From Marinimicrobium hydrolyticum (lineage in GTDB: Bacteria > Pseudomonadota > Gammaproteobacteria > Pseudomonadales > Cellvibrionaceae), in assembly GCF_030848505.1 (NCBI RefSeq), contig NZ_JAVDDU010000004.1:124001-188000 (forward strand): a DNA stretch of 64,000 bases, written 5' to 3'. This document shows positions 35,866 to 45,309 of the stretch, piece after piece (the first letter of the stretch is position 1; each line of letters begins with the position of its first letter). Below the pieces are notes generated by a model, which saw only the letters and a list, made by a program, of their open reading frames with translations, made no database searches and was not told where the DNA came from. Made by a program: the position numbers and the translations under genes.

Positions 35866-37632
35866 TTAATGATCAATGGCTTTACCCGCACCGCGCGGAT
35901 ACCGAACGCTTTCAACCAAATCTTGAATTTCTTGTGGCGGCTCTTCGGTTAGCAGGGATACGCCATACGCAACGGAGAAATTTATCAACGCACCGACCGC
36001 ACCAAACGAGAGTGGCGAAATGCCGAAGAGCCACGTTTCACTGCCGTTGGCCAGCATCGCTGTACCGGGGATGAAAAACACCCCCAGATACAAAGCGATA
36101 TAGATCGTGGTGGTGAAGAAGCCCGCGAGCATGCCGGCCATGGCGCCCTTACTGTTCACGCGCTTGGAAAAAATACCCATGATCAGCGCGGGAAAGATCG
36201 ACGCTGCTGCAATACCAAAGGCCAACGCCACCACTTGAGCAGCGAAACCCGGCGGATTCATACCGAGCCAGGTGGCCACTACTATGGCCACCGCCATGGA
36301 GATACGCGCTGCGCGTAATTCCCCCTTTTCACTGATGCTGGGGTTAATCATGCCCTTGATAAGGTCGTGACTGACCGACGAGGATATGGCCAGCAACAAG
36401 CCCGCTGCGGTTGATAAGGCCGCGGCCAAGCCGCCAGCGGCAATCAACCCAATGACCCACCCCGGTAAGTTAGCAATTTCAGGGTTGGCCAATACCAAGA
36501 TGTCGTTGTTAAACGTAAGCTCGTTGCCTTCCCACCCTCTGGCTTCCGCCACGTCGCGGAACTCTGGCGTATCGTTGTAGTACTGAATGCGGCCGTCTTC
36601 GTTTTTATCCTCGATTTGAATCAAACCTGTGGTTTCCCAGGTTTGAATCCAATCGGGTCGCTCGCTGTATTCCAGCGCAGGCTGATCTGTCCCATCGGGA
36701 TAAATGGTGGTCAGAAGATTCAACTTGCCCATGGCCGCTACGGCGGGCGCAGTGAGGTATAGCACAGCAATAAAAACCAGTGCCCAGCCGGCTGACCAAC
36801 GCGCGTCGGCCACTTTCGGTACGGTGAAGAAGCGAATGATTACATGGGGCAAACCAGCGGTGCCCAGCATAAGCGATAAGGTAAACAACACCATGTTCAA
36901 CCTATTGGACACATCGGCGGTGTAATCGCGGAAACCGAGATCCCGCACAATGCCATCCAACGTTTGCAGTAAGGGCATGCCGGAATCCACATGAGTGGAG
37001 AACAAGCCCAGCGGTGGAATGGGGTTATTGGTTAGCTGCAGGGAAATAAATACGGCGGGGATGGTGTAAGCGGTAATGAGCACCACGTACTGAGCCACCT
37101 GGGTGTAAGTAATGCCTTTCATGCCGCCGAGCACCGCGTAGAAAAACACCACTATGGCCGCGATCAACAGACCCTGATCATTTGATACTTCCAAGAAGCG
37201 CGAGAACGCAACCCCCGCGCCGGTCATCTGCCCAATCACATAAGTCACCGAGGCAACAATAAGGCAACCGACCGCAACCACGCGCACGCCGCGACTGTAG
37301 AAACGCTCACCAATGAATTCCGGCACGGTAAACTTGCCGAACTTGCGAAGGTAGGGAGCCAGCAACATGGCCAACAATACGAAACCGCCGGTCCAACCCA
37401 TCAGAAAAGTTGAATTGGCGTAGCCGCCCGCCGCCAGCATACCAGCCATGGAAATAAACGAGGCGGCGGACATCCAATCCGCTGCCGTAGCCATGCCGTT
37501 GGCAACCGGGTGAACCCCTGCGCTGGCTACGTAAAATTCCCGGGTTGAGCCGGCCAGCGCCCAAATGGCAATGGCGATGTACACCGCGAAAGATGCGCCT
37601 ACGAACAGTAGGTTAATGGTGAATTGACTCAT
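35866..37632 (-). CDS. Sodium:solute symporter, acetate-permease-like (VC_2705 type)
   Basis: The 588-residue SSS-family transporter has a large set of membrane helices and ActP-like blocks: FYVASAGVHPVANGMATAAD, DWMSAASFISMAGML, GKFTVPEFIGERFYSRGVR and VYVIGQMTGAGVAF-like sequence. A ~60-residue polar insertion (about 275-335) carries DKNEDGRIQYYND, an EF-hand-like Ca2+ loop without the final Glu. Together with the small DUF4212 protein encoded 6 bp upstream it fits the two-component symporter class thought to take up short carboxylates such as acetate. The substrate is inferred. Confidence 0.88.
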   Translation of the reverse strand: MSQFTINLLFVGASFAVYIAIAIWALAGSTREFYVASAGVHPVANGMATAADWMSAASFISMAGMLAAGGYANSTFLMGWTGGFVLLAMLLAPYLRKFGKFTVPEFIGERFYSRGVRVVAVGCLIVASVTYVIGQMTGAGVAFSRFLEVSNDQGLLIAAIVVFFYAVLGGMKGITYTQVAQYVVLITAYTIPAVFISLQLTNNPIPPLGLFSTHVDSGMPLLQTLDGIVRDLGFRDYTADVSNRLNMVLFTLSLMLGTAGLPHVIIRFFTVPKVADARWSAGWALVFIAVLYLTAPAVAAMGKLNLLTTIYPDGTDQPALEYSERPDWIQTWETTGLIQIEDKNEDGRIQYYNDTPEFRDVAEARGWEGNELTFNNDILVLANPEIANLPGWVIGLIAAGGLAAALSTAAGLLLAISSSVSHDLIKGMINPSISEKGELRAARISMAVAIVVATWLGMNPPGFAAQVVALAFGIAAASIFPALIMGIFSKRVNSKGAMAGMLAGFFTTTIYIALYLGVFFIPGTAMLANGSETWLFGISPLSFGAVGALINFSVAYGVSLLTEEPPQEIQDLVESVRYPRGAGKAIDH

Positions 37633-37638
37633 GCGGGC

Positions 37639-37902
37639 TTATTCCTCTTCCAACCCAAACTCTTTATCGAGTTTGTTCATACGCCAGGCATAGAAGAAGA
37701 TCAGGCCAACGAAAGTGATGATGGAACCCTGCTGGGCAAACCAGAAACCCAGGTCCGTGCCGCCAATGGGAATGTAGGATAAGAGCGGCCGCAGAAGAAT
37801 CCCGAACCCGTATGAAACCAGCGCCCACACAAACAGGCAGCCCGCGATTAAGCGTAGATTAGCCCGCCAATAGGCGGCACCGTTATTATTAGATTCGTTC
37901 AT
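37639..37902 (-). CDS. DUF4212 small subunit of the SSS symporter
   Basis: This 87-residue protein has two membrane helices (LIAGCLFVWALVSYGFGILL, IITFVGLIFFYAWRMNKL) separated by GGTDLGFWFAQQGS, the typical DUF4212 layout. It is encoded immediately before a VC_2705-type symporter and presumably assembles with it. GGGAAAA precedes the ATG. The 190-bp region upstream to the PadR/HAAS genes should contain the operon promoter. Confidence 0.88.
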   Translation of the reverse strand: MNESNNNGAAYWRANLRLIAGCLFVWALVSYGFGILLRPLLSYIPIGGTDLGFWFAQQGSIITFVGLIFFYAWRMNKLDKEFGLEEE

Positions 37903-38091
37903 GGTGTTTTCCCAGCGTTGAGGCAGGACACCATGAAAGTAAAGGATTTGACGGGCTATAGCAACCGGCTGACGCGTGCCAGGAAGAAATTAGACGAGAG
38001 GCTCAAATGACGGGCAAACAGCCGGCAATATCCCAACATGTCGCAGCAACGCCCGGGGAGCTTTCAACCGTAGCTCAGGAACACCACCGAG

Positions 38092-39066
38092 TTAAACGGC
38101 TTCAGCCGCGCCTCGGCATTTGCTCTCTAACAGGGCGACGAGTTGATCGCTGTTGTGCATTTCACCATTAATGGTCAGCAAGACTCGTTCGGGCTCTCCC
38201 AGATCGTTGATTACTGTGAGCGAATAGGCTCTTCCCAATACCGGAAGAAAGAACGCCTTTCTGTAAGGGATTAGTGTAAAGCCTGTAACTCTGGTTAGCG
38301 GTACGACGCGTTGACGAAATGGAGTTTTGAGAGTTAATTGATCGTCACTGATGCGAATTCGCGACCAAGCTTGTGGAACCGCCGAAAGTATCTTAATACC
38401 TAAAGCTGACAAGAAAATGTTGAGAATCGGGCCGTTCGGCGCCATAAAGCCCACCCCAAATAGCCCGAGAACGCACATCAAAGTGACCGCTCCGATACCT
38501 AAAAGTAGGAACACGGCCGCCACTTTGGCACTTTTGGGGGAATACACCTCCAACGCCGAATCGTCGCGCTCGGACTTAGTGACCAGTGAGTGGGTCGGCT
38601 TAGCGCTTAGGTTCCAACACGTGGTCCACGCGCTCATGGCGGCTCCAAAGAAAAGAAAGTAAAAGAAAAAATGCACCGTTGCGACTACCCAACTCTGATC
38701 AACGCCTTGAGAAAGCCAGTTGAACAAAGACATCAAGACCGCGTAGGGAAGTCCAAATACGGGTATGTTTCTAACAAACTCGGAGCGTTTCTCCCGGCGT
38801 TGCTCAACACCGAGCTCCTTTGCTGATCCGAAACCACCCAGGGCTTCATGGGCAGCCTGTTCGGACGACATTCCCTTTTCCATTAACGCGGCATGATGCT
38901 CCAATAAGTGATCCCGAACTTCTTCCAGAGTTTCTTTGCGCACCTTGGCTGAACCGACTAACTCGGCATCCAGTTCTCTAAGGAAGTCGTTGATTGCCGA
39001 AACATCGGTCAACAACTCTTCTGGAAAAGCATTGGAAGTAAATCGAGTCAACACGCGCAAGTTCAT
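38092..39066 (-). CDS. HAAS-domain membrane protein, PadR partner
   Basis: The 324-residue protein begins with a HAAS-like helical domain (INDFLRELDAEL, VRDHLLEHHAALMEKGMSSEQAAHEALGGFGSAKELG) typical of permease-associated proteins encoded next to PadR regulators. Four or more membrane helices follow, and a C-terminal PH-like domain (LTLKTPFRQRVVPLTRVTGF). Start 39066 is chosen because AAGGAG precedes it and it overlaps the padR stop as ATGA, which implies coupling. It may buffer or anchor the regulator, or sense envelope stress; this is inferred from gene pairing. Confidence 0.75.
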   Translation of the reverse strand: MNLRVLTRFTSNAFPEELLTDVSAINDFLRELDAELVGSAKVRKETLEEVRDHLLEHHAALMEKGMSSEQAAHEALGGFGSAKELGVEQRREKRSEFVRNIPVFGLPYAVLMSLFNWLSQGVDQSWVVATVHFFFYFLFFGAAMSAWTTCWNLSAKPTHSLVTKSERDDSALEVYSPKSAKVAAVFLLLGIGAVTLMCVLGLFGVGFMAPNGPILNIFLSALGIKILSAVPQAWSRIRISDDQLTLKTPFRQRVVPLTRVTGFTLIPYRKAFFLPVLGRAYSLTVINDLGEPERVLLTINGEMHNSDQLVALLESKCRGAAEAV

Positions 39067-39410
39067 ATCAGCTCCTTGTTGTCTGCCAGGATCGTGCGCT
39101 GTAACAGAAGCGCCACTCGCTGCCATTCGTACACCCGGCTCTGCAAGTAGGCTTCGCCGGGCACGGTCACTTGGTAATATTTTCTGGGCGTTCCCCGGTC
39201 GCCAGGCTGGCGAAAGGAAGTCAGCAATTCACGGCGCTCCAGGCGGTGTAATAAAGGGTAGAGAGTCGACTCCTTAAGGATGTCGCCGTCCTCCCCCAGT
39301 TGCTCACGCAGCGCAACTAAAATCCCAAAGCCATAGTTCGGGCCCCGGCGCAGTACGCTCAGCACTAGGGTGTCCAAAAGGCCTTTTAGGATTTGTTCAT
39401 TGTCGTTCAT
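39063..39410 (-). CDS. PadR-family transcriptional regulator
   Basis: The 115-residue winged-helix protein has the PadR pattern: LKGLLDTLVLSVLRRGPNYGFGILVAL at the N-terminus, TLYPLLHRLERRELLTS as recognition and wing region, and KYYQVTVPGEAYLQ. Family members are dimeric ligand-responsive repressors. It is cotranscribed with the HAAS protein gene and probably autoregulated. No operator was recognised upstream of 39410. Confidence 0.88.
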   Translation of the reverse strand: MNDNEQILKGLLDTLVLSVLRRGPNYGFGILVALREQLGEDGDILKESTLYPLLHRLERRELLTSFRQPGDRGTPRKYYQVTVPGEAYLQSRVYEWQRVALLLQRTILADNKELI

Positions 39411-39664
39411 GGTTTAACCATACAATGTAAAGCTTGTTTACGCAAGGGTTAGAGGCGAGCGCTGTCATTACCATCCAACATAGCCACCAATTCGCCCCGG
39501 ACCTGGGGAAGACGTCTGGTGAGGGTCCTCGGCTGTATAGGCGAAGCTCATTGCCGTGGAGGACAATGCATTGTGAAAGCAGCTGATTTGGGTGACGGGC
39601 TTTCAACCCAATGTAAACGGGAAGCTGCGATGTGTTGAGCCGGGCACATAGGTAACGATGAAAT

Positions 39665-39739
39665 CTGGATCCCCGCCTACGCGGGGATGACGAAAGTAAG
39701 GGGGTGAACCTGGATCCCCCGACAGCGCGGGATGATGAG
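39665..39739. repeat. Two direct REP-like palindromes
   Basis: CTGGATCCCCGCC-TAC-GGCGGGGATGAC-type (39665-39696) and CTGGATCCCCCGACAGCGCGGGATGATG-type (39710-39739) are two same-direction members of the dispersed family, 45 bp apart. They fill the 39411-39788 gap with no gene visible. Confidence 0.8.
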
Positions 39740-39788
39740 AGCAAAGGAATGATGAGGAAAGGAAGAGGGTGAGGCTGGAGCGAACGTG

Positions 39789-40310
39789 TTAGAAATAAAA
39801 CCCTATCGAAACTTCCGGATACACCTCCGTGCAATCCCCGTAGAGGGTGTCGTCGCAATTGTGATTGCGGATAGCCACTACACCGGCCCGCACCATCCAG
39901 TTGGGTGATTGCTGGAGAAAGACGCCCGCGCGACCGCCGTAAGCGGAGAGGTCTTCTCGCCCTTCGATGAACGTGCGCCGATAAAGGGCGCCAATGTAAG
40001 GTTGAACCGTTCTGACGTGGGTGAATACGTAGGTTAGCGAGGGCGCCAGCTCGTGGATATTTCTCTCCCCACCGAGCCATGATCCGGCATCCAGCCCTAA
40101 CTCCAGCCCGTCGGCCAAATAGTAACCCAGCCCAATCCCCACTTGTACGTAGTTGTCGCCAAAGGCGCTGGTGGCACTGAGGCTGCCACTGAATCGAACT
40201 GTGCCACTGGAAAACCGGTCCGCGTGCGCGAGCGCAGGCCCAAGCAACAGCGATGCACACAGCGCAAGGCGAGATACGGAACGAATCGTGTTCGGGAGAG
40301 CGGTACGCAT
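39789..40310 (-). CDS. Small outer-membrane beta-barrel protein
   Basis: The 173-residue protein has a signal peptide ending LAHA-D, alternating-residue beta strands (VGIGLGYYLADGLELGLDAG, LTYVFTHVRTVQPYIGALYRR) and a C-terminal aromatic (SIGFYF), the usual outer-membrane insertion signal. Eight strands are likely. A Cys pair (NCDDTLYGDC) sits in a late loop. AAGGAGGAG precedes the ATG. The role is unknown. Confidence 0.75.
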   Translation of the reverse strand: MRTALPNTIRSVSRLALCASLLLGPALAHADRFSSGTVRFSGSLSATSAFGDNYVQVGIGLGYYLADGLELGLDAGSWLGGERNIHELAPSLTYVFTHVRTVQPYIGALYRRTFIEGREDLSAYGGRAGVFLQQSPNWMVRAGVVAIRNHNCDDTLYGDCTEVYPEVSIGFYF

Positions 40311-40665
40311 AGACTCCTCCTTAAAAACCGGAAGTGCTCCTTGCTGTCACAAGGCGTCTTCGCTGAACGGTAGAGTCTACCCCTTGTTCTACAGGGTTCC
40401 AATGGTGGGCACCGCAGTCAGCCAGCGAATGCCGCCGACCTCCTCGACTCAAGCGTCCGCCGTATCCTCATAACGATCACCCGGGTTCGGCTACCTGTCT
40501 GACTACCGTCAACAGACACCGATTTGTCATGGATGAACGAACCCAGGGAGTAGGGCATCAAGTGGTTTAAATCTGGACCCACAGCTACCCGTTCACCTCG
40601 GAGTGGCCTGCACCACAAAGACTGGATTTTCAACGCCAAGGTGGTTAAGCTAGGCTCCGAAAAAT

Positions 40666-40679
40666 GGTTGCGCTACCAT
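40666..40679. promoter_or_regulatory. LacI-family-type operator before the sugar symporter
   Basis: TGGTTGCGCTACCA is a 14-bp near-palindrome with the central CG-type core of LacI/GalR operators (TGGTAGCGCTACCA-like), 25 bp before the GTG start. It suggests control by a LacI-family sugar regulator encoded elsewhere. Nothing else is seen in 40311-40704. Confidence 0.6.
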
Positions 40680-40704
40680 AACAATTATTAAGGAGGGCCA
40701 TTCT

Positions 40705-42381
40705 GTGGCAACTACTCAACTCGAAGATCGGACCGCCAGGCTACGCCTGCGGGAAAAACTGGGTTATGGCTTTGGCGACTTCGGCTTTAACCTCTACTGG
40801 GTCACCATGGGGTCCTTCCTGGCCGCTTTCTACACCGATGTCTTTGGCCTCCCGGCTGCTGCCGCAGGGACCATGCTGTTCGCGACCAAAATTATTGACG
40901 CCTTTACCGACCCGGCCATGGGTGCCATTGCCGACCGCACCCAGACGCGTTTGGGGAAATTCCGGCCCTACCTGCTCTTTGCCGGCATCCCGATGGCCGG
41001 CGCTGCCGTCCTCACCTTCAGCACTCCCGATCTCGGCGACACCGGTAAGCTGGTGTATGCCTACATTACCTACACGCTGATGATGCTGATGTACACGGTG
41101 CTCAGCACCCCTTACGCCGCCCTTTCTGGCGTAATGACGGCCGACAGTCAGGATCGAACCTCCCTGTACAGCATTCGCTTCATCTTCGCCTTTACCGGCG
41201 GCTTCTTTGTTAACTATTTTACGCTGGACCTCGTCAGCTACTTCGGCCAGGGTGATCTCGAGAAGGGCTGGCAGCTAACCATGACGCTGTACGGTTTCAT
41301 CGCCGCGTGTATTTTTTCGGTGACCTACTTCACTACTAAGGAGAGGGTCAAAGCTCCAATTAAACGCATTAATGACCCGGTACAAGATATTGGCGACCTT
41401 CTCAAGAATGGCCCCTGGCTAATCCTGTTTGCCCTGGCCATTATCATCATGCTGGTCATCACCATGCGTGGTGGCTCTTCTTACTATTACATGACGTACT
41501 TTTTGGAGCGCCCGGACTTGCTGGGGCTGTACCTAGGGTTACAGATGGCCGCTATGGCCATCGGTGCCGCCAGTACGCCTTTGATGACCCGCCATGTGGA
41601 CAAAGCCCGGCTAATTCTGATTCTGATGGTCGCGGTGGGCATACTCTCGATCATTTTCTACTTCGTGCCCAAGCCCGATGCGAATGGGGTGGTCACCATC
41701 AGTGGGAACGATCCTGTAACCGTTGAAGCTGATCGAATGATCTCTGCACCGCCGGAAGATGCTGATTATCAGTGGCAGGTACACCAGCGCTCCTTCTGGG
41801 TATTCACCAAAAAAGTGGATATTCCTGACGAGACGTATCAAGAAGCCACGTTTGAAAACTTTCATGGCAGAACGGTGAGCGTACTGGCCACTTATACCGA
41901 TGAAGAAGGCAATCGCGTTACTGTAGACAGTGGCACCTTTCCGGTAGAACTGATGATCATTTTCTTATTGAATGTTTTGATCAGCTTCTGTCTCGGCCCG
42001 AAATCACCGATCACTTGGTCCATGTACGCAGACGCCGCCGACTTTAACGAATGGAAGACGCACCGGCGAGCAACGGCCATGACGTTTGCCGCCGCCACTT
42101 TCTCCAAAAAGCTCGGTTCGGCAACGGGTGCGGCAGGTATTCTTTGGATACTGGCAGCCTTCGGTTACGTAGCGAACGAAGCCCAAAGCGGTGCCTCTCA
42201 GGGCGGTATTGTGTTGCTGCAAACCGCTGCTCCTGGGATAGCGGCGCTGATCGCTGCTGTATTTGTACTGTTCTATCGCCTAACACGCGAAGAGCTGGCC
42301 GTTATTCAGAGTGATCTGAAAAAGCGGGACGAGGAAGCCCACCTCATGAACACGGATGAGCCGCCGCCCGTAACGCCCTAA
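40705..42381 (+). CDS. GPH-family sugar:cation symporter with soluble insertion
   Basis: The 558-residue MFS transporter matches the glycoside-pentoside-hexuronide family: KLGYGFGDFGFNLYWVT at the N-terminus, FTDPAMGAIADRTQTRLGKFRPY, and SMYADAADFNEWKTHRRATA near the C-terminal half. It should import a glycoside with Na+ or H+. Between about residues 321 and 414 it has a ~95-residue hydrophilic, beta-rich insertion (from VPKPDANG to VDSGTFPVE) that ordinary ~460-residue GPH proteins lack. The start is GTG with AAGGAGG 8 nt upstream. A LacI-type operator precedes it and a strong terminator follows. Confidence 0.88.
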   Translation: MATTQLEDRTARLRLREKLGYGFGDFGFNLYWVTMGSFLAAFYTDVFGLPAAAAGTMLFATKIIDAFTDPAMGAIADRTQTRLGKFRPYLLFAGIPMAGAAVLTFSTPDLGDTGKLVYAYITYTLMMLMYTVLSTPYAALSGVMTADSQDRTSLYSIRFIFAFTGGFFVNYFTLDLVSYFGQGDLEKGWQLTMTLYGFIAACIFSVTYFTTKERVKAPIKRINDPVQDIGDLLKNGPWLILFALAIIIMLVITMRGGSSYYYMTYFLERPDLLGLYLGLQMAAMAIGAASTPLMTRHVDKARLILILMVAVGILSIIFYFVPKPDANGVVTISGNDPVTVEADRMISAPPEDADYQWQVHQRSFWVFTKKVDIPDETYQEATFENFHGRTVSVLATYTDEEGNRVTVDSGTFPVELMIIFLLNVLISFCLGPKSPITWSMYADAADFNEWKTHRRATAMTFAAATFSKKLGSATGAAGILWILAAFGYVANEAQSGASQGGIVLLQTAAPGIAALIAAVFVLFYRLTREELAVIQSDLKKRDEEAHLMNTDEPPPVTP

Positions 42382-42415
42382 GCGTTTGGACGCGTAGGAC
42401 TTAAAAAGGACTTCG

Positions 42416-42453
42416 AAAGGCCCTTGGAGAAATCTCCAAGGGCCTTTTTTTTT
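42416..42453 (+). terminator. Strong intrinsic terminator of the GPH gene
   Basis: AAAGGCCCTTGGAG and CTCCAAGGGCCTTT form a perfect 14-bp stem with an AAAT loop, followed by nine T in total. It is a textbook rho-independent terminator 35 bp after the symporter stop. Confidence 0.92.
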
Positions 42454-42618
42454 ACTACAAGGCCCAGCCTTTCTCCTCTGATTGCGCGGGCCGCAGGCCG
42501 CTCGCCACGACCTCGCCCCCCAAGTGTGCTTTCGAACTCTCAAGATCCCTCTATTTGTGCCGATATCGTGGGTTGTATAGATGTAGCGCTCCTTGGGCGC
42601 CTTGAAAGGAAGTACCCC

Positions 42619-44244
42619 ATGCTCGCAACCACCGTAAAAACCAAGCTTTTGCTCACTATTGCCTTACCCTTGATTGCCCTGGTACTGCTAGCAGGCAGTT
42701 CTGTTTGGATCATCAGTAACATTGAGCAGCGTATGGAGTCGCTGTACGACGATCGGGTAGTGCCCCTGCGCCAGCTGAAAACCATCGCTGATGAGTATGC
42801 GGTACGGGTTGTGGATGCCGTAAATAAAGCCGATGCTGGCCTGATTACGGCCGAAAGAGCGCTTGAAGACGTGCGCCTAGCACGCGTCAGTATTGATGGG
42901 TACTGGAAAGACTACATGGCGACCCAGCTAACTCCGCAGGAGAGTACACTGGCGCGGCAAGCCGGAGGTCTTTTTGATCAAGCCAATCGAGCCCTGGACC
43001 GCCTTGAGACGCGCTTGACCCAATTGTCTGGCAACGTGGGCGGCGAACTAGGGGACTTCAACGGCCCGCTGTACGCCAGCATTGACCCCATTAGCGGCAA
43101 GATAACGGAACTTGTGGACCTACAGCTCGACGAAGCGGCGTTGTTGCATGGGGAAACGGTCTCCCTCTATCAGCGATCGGTGACACTCTTTTTGGGTGGA
43201 AGCCTGTTAGTGATTCTTCTCGTAGCCGCCGCTGGCACCTTGACCTACCGCGCCGTAGCACCGCCCTTGCAGCGCATGCGCGAAACCATCGAGCAAATCG
43301 GTGCCACCCGCGATCTTACCTTGCGCCTGGAGGTCACCAACCAGGACGAGCTGGGGGCCACGGCTACATCGCTGAATCAGACTTTTGACGTGATTCGGAA
43401 GGTCGTGGCCGATATTGAAGAGCAGACGCTTCAACTGGCGTCGGCTGCCGAGGAGTTGTCCGCCGTTAGCACGCAAACCGACCAGAACATCACGCTGCAG
43501 CAACGCGAAACGGAGCAGGTCGCTACGGCCATGAACGAAATGGCTCAAACGATTCAGGAAGTAGCGCGCAACGCCAGCGAAGCCGCAAGCGCAGGTGGCC
43601 GAGCCGACACCGAAGCCGCCGAGGGCGGTAGCATCATTACCGGCGTCATTGAGTCCATTGGCCAGCTAGCTACTGAGGTCGGCCAAAGCGCCGAGATTAT
43701 CCATCGACTGGAAGAGCAAAGCCGCGAGATCGGAGGCATTCTTGACGTCATCCGTGGTGTGTCCGAGCAAACCAATTTACTCGCGTTGAACGCGGCCATT
43801 GAAGCTGCTCGCGCTGGCGAGCAGGGCCGGGGCTTTGCTGTGGTAGCTGACGAAGTCCGTACCTTGGCCGGGCGCACTCAGGAATCTACCGATGACATTC
43901 AGATCAAGATTGAGCGATTGCAATCCGGAACTAAGGGCGCAGTGGTAGCCATGCAACGTGGCCAGCAACTGGCGGATCAAAATGCCGAAGAAGCCCGGCG
44001 CGCGGCTGGAGCGCTGGAAACCATAACCGGGGCGATCAGCGCCATACACAGCCTCACCACCCAGATTGCGAGCGCCGCCGAACAGCAGGGCGTTGTGGCC
44101 GAGGAGATCAATCGGAACATCACCACCATCAGCACCATCGCCACTGAGAATGCCGCCGGAGCAACACAAACCGCATCCTCAAGTCAGGAAGTCGCCAGGA
44201 TCGCCGCTCTGGTACGGCAACGGGTGGAGCAATTCCGGGCGTAG
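42619..44244 (+). CDS. Methyl-accepting chemotaxis protein
   Basis: The 541-residue receptor has TM1 (about 8-32, [20 protein letters not shown]), a periplasmic four-helix-bundle sensor, TM2 (about 196-218, [20 protein letters not shown]), HAMP and a long cytoplasmic coiled coil with the signalling tip near residues 378-400 ([35 protein letters not shown]). It would relay attractant or repellent signals to CheA/CheW encoded elsewhere. ATG 42619 follows AAAGGAAG; the longer frame from 42424 would include the upstream terminator and lacks sense. No C-terminal CheR-tether pentapeptide is seen. Confidence 0.92.
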   Translation: MLATTVKTKLLLTIALPLIALVLLAGSSVWIISNIEQRMESLYDDRVVPLRQLKTIADEYAVRVVDAVNKADAGLITAERALEDVRLARVSIDGYWKDYMATQLTPQESTLARQAGGLFDQANRALDRLETRLTQLSGNVGGELGDFNGPLYASIDPISGKITELVDLQLDEAALLHGETVSLYQRSVTLFLGGSLLVILLVAAAGTLTYRAVAPPLQRMRETIEQIGATRDLTLRLEVTNQDELGATATSLNQTFDVIRKVVADIEEQTLQLASAAEELSAVSTQTDQNITLQQRETEQVATAMNEMAQTIQEVARNASEAASAGGRADTEAAEGGSIITGVIESIGQLATEVGQSAEIIHRLEEQSREIGGILDVIRGVSEQTNLLALNAAIEAARAGEQGRGFAVVADEVRTLAGRTQESTDDIQIKIERLQSGTKGAVVAMQRGQQLADQNAEEARRAAGALETITGAISAIHSLTTQIASAAEQQGVVAEEINRNITTISTIATENAAGATQTASSSQEVARIAALVRQRVEQFRA

Positions 44245-44265
44245 CCGAACGGCCTAGTCATGACC

Positions 44266-44311
44266 CCGCGCTCTGACCTCTCAGCGATACCCCTGATTGG
44301 TCAGAGCGCGG
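44266..44311. terminator. Bidirectional hairpin between convergent genes
   Basis: CCGCGCTCTGACC (44266-44278) and GGTCAGAGCGCGG (44299-44311) are perfect 13-bp inverted repeats around a 20-nt loop, between the chemoreceptor and the convergent binding-protein gene, overlapping the latter's last codons. No long T-run follows, but the position suits a shared terminator. Confidence 0.55.
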
Positions 44312-45176
44312 AAACATCCAACCACAGCTCAGACCGCTCTACGGGCGTGGCAGTCGGCAACGTGGGGTTGTCCAAGGGAAAGACTAACCGCTCGGAAAGA
44401 TTGGCTTTCTGCAATACATCTTGAACGGTTTCGTTGCTGAAAAACAACTCGTCGAATCCACCATCAGCAATGGCAAGATTCAAACCCCTCTCAAGATCGG
44501 CTGCCAGTTGCGGCCGGTTTTTGCTGGTGTACATATAAAACGGCATGCGATAAACCAGCATTAAACGCTTTTCCACCGCCAATTCCAGGTCCGATTCAGT
44601 ATTCCAGGACACTACTTCGCCAAATGGCTCATTGACCCCGCGCGGGAAAGCGTCAAAGCGCTCACCGTCGACCATATAAAAAAGGCTCGGAAACTTATTC
44701 ACTTTCACCACGGTCAGGCCGTTGTGCTCCAAAATCTGGGTATCTGCCCAGCGGGCGCCCTGTCCGAAGGTCACATGCTTTAAATCTTCAAAGGTTTCTA
44801 CGCGGTCAAACAGTGCTTGATTGTCTCGATGAATAATAAAAATTCGGTGTCCCAACAAACCTTTGAATAGGGGTATTCTTATTGGCTGCAGCAGCTCTTC
44901 CATTTCTTCATTGGTGGCTGCGGACATTATGTCCAACACGCCCCGCGTGACATTGTCGATGGTGCGTGCCTGGGTCATGCCGCCCTCTACCAGCTCGATT
45001 TCATAGTCCTTATCGAGGCGACTTATGGCCAGTTCGAGCATAGCCAGGGTGTAAAAACCGTTGGGATTTTGAGGGGCGTTAAAACGAATCTTAGTCGATT
45101 CCTGATCTTGAGCGCTCAAGGGCAAAACAAATCCCAGTGAGAGAAGGAGCAGAACACAAGTACTTATTTTTTTCAT
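44301..45176 (-). CDS. Periplasmic substrate-binding-like protein (copy 2)
   Basis: The 291-residue protein has a signal peptide (MKKISTCVLLLLSLGFVLPLSAQ) and the same family layout as the product of 101-1051, sharing PIRIPLFKG, the ILxxNGxxV block and the ERSELW ending. It would bind a small solute in the periplasm. It lacks an ABC partner, and its tail-to-tail position with a chemoreceptor raises the possibility that it presents a ligand to that receptor; this is speculative. The ATG at 45176 is preferred over a TTG nine bases upstream. The ligand is unknown. Confidence 0.78.
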   Translation of the reverse strand: MKKISTCVLLLLSLGFVLPLSAQDQESTKIRFNAPQNPNGFYTLAMLELAISRLDKDYEIELVEGGMTQARTIDNVTRGVLDIMSAATNEEMEELLQPIRIPLFKGLLGHRIFIIHRDNQALFDRVETFEDLKHVTFGQGARWADTQILEHNGLTVVKVNKFPSLFYMVDGERFDAFPRGVNEPFGEVVSWNTESDLELAVEKRLMLVYRMPFYMYTSKNRPQLAADLERGLNLAIADGGFDELFFSNETVQDVLQKANLSERLVFPLDNPTLPTATPVERSELWLDVSAL

Positions 45177-45309
45177 TGTAGGCAACCTGCCGAATTAGGA
45201 GTAGTTTCTCCGTACCTAGTTTGACTCCTTGTGTTGAGTATAGCAAAGGAGCTCGAAAGAGCGTTCGCGCACCCTGACTCATGCCTCGCGGGACGAGTCG
45301 AATACGAGG

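Noticed and set aside
39397-40260. 287-codon minus-strand ORF over the REP copies and the outer-membrane gene
   Set aside because: It is a shadow of the outer-membrane protein gene continued through repeat DNA; the product is low-complexity and basic.
42424-42618. 65-codon N-terminal extension of the chemoreceptor
   Set aside because: It starts inside the upstream terminator, and the receptor's first membrane helix begins at the ATG at 42619, which has its own Shine-Dalgarno.
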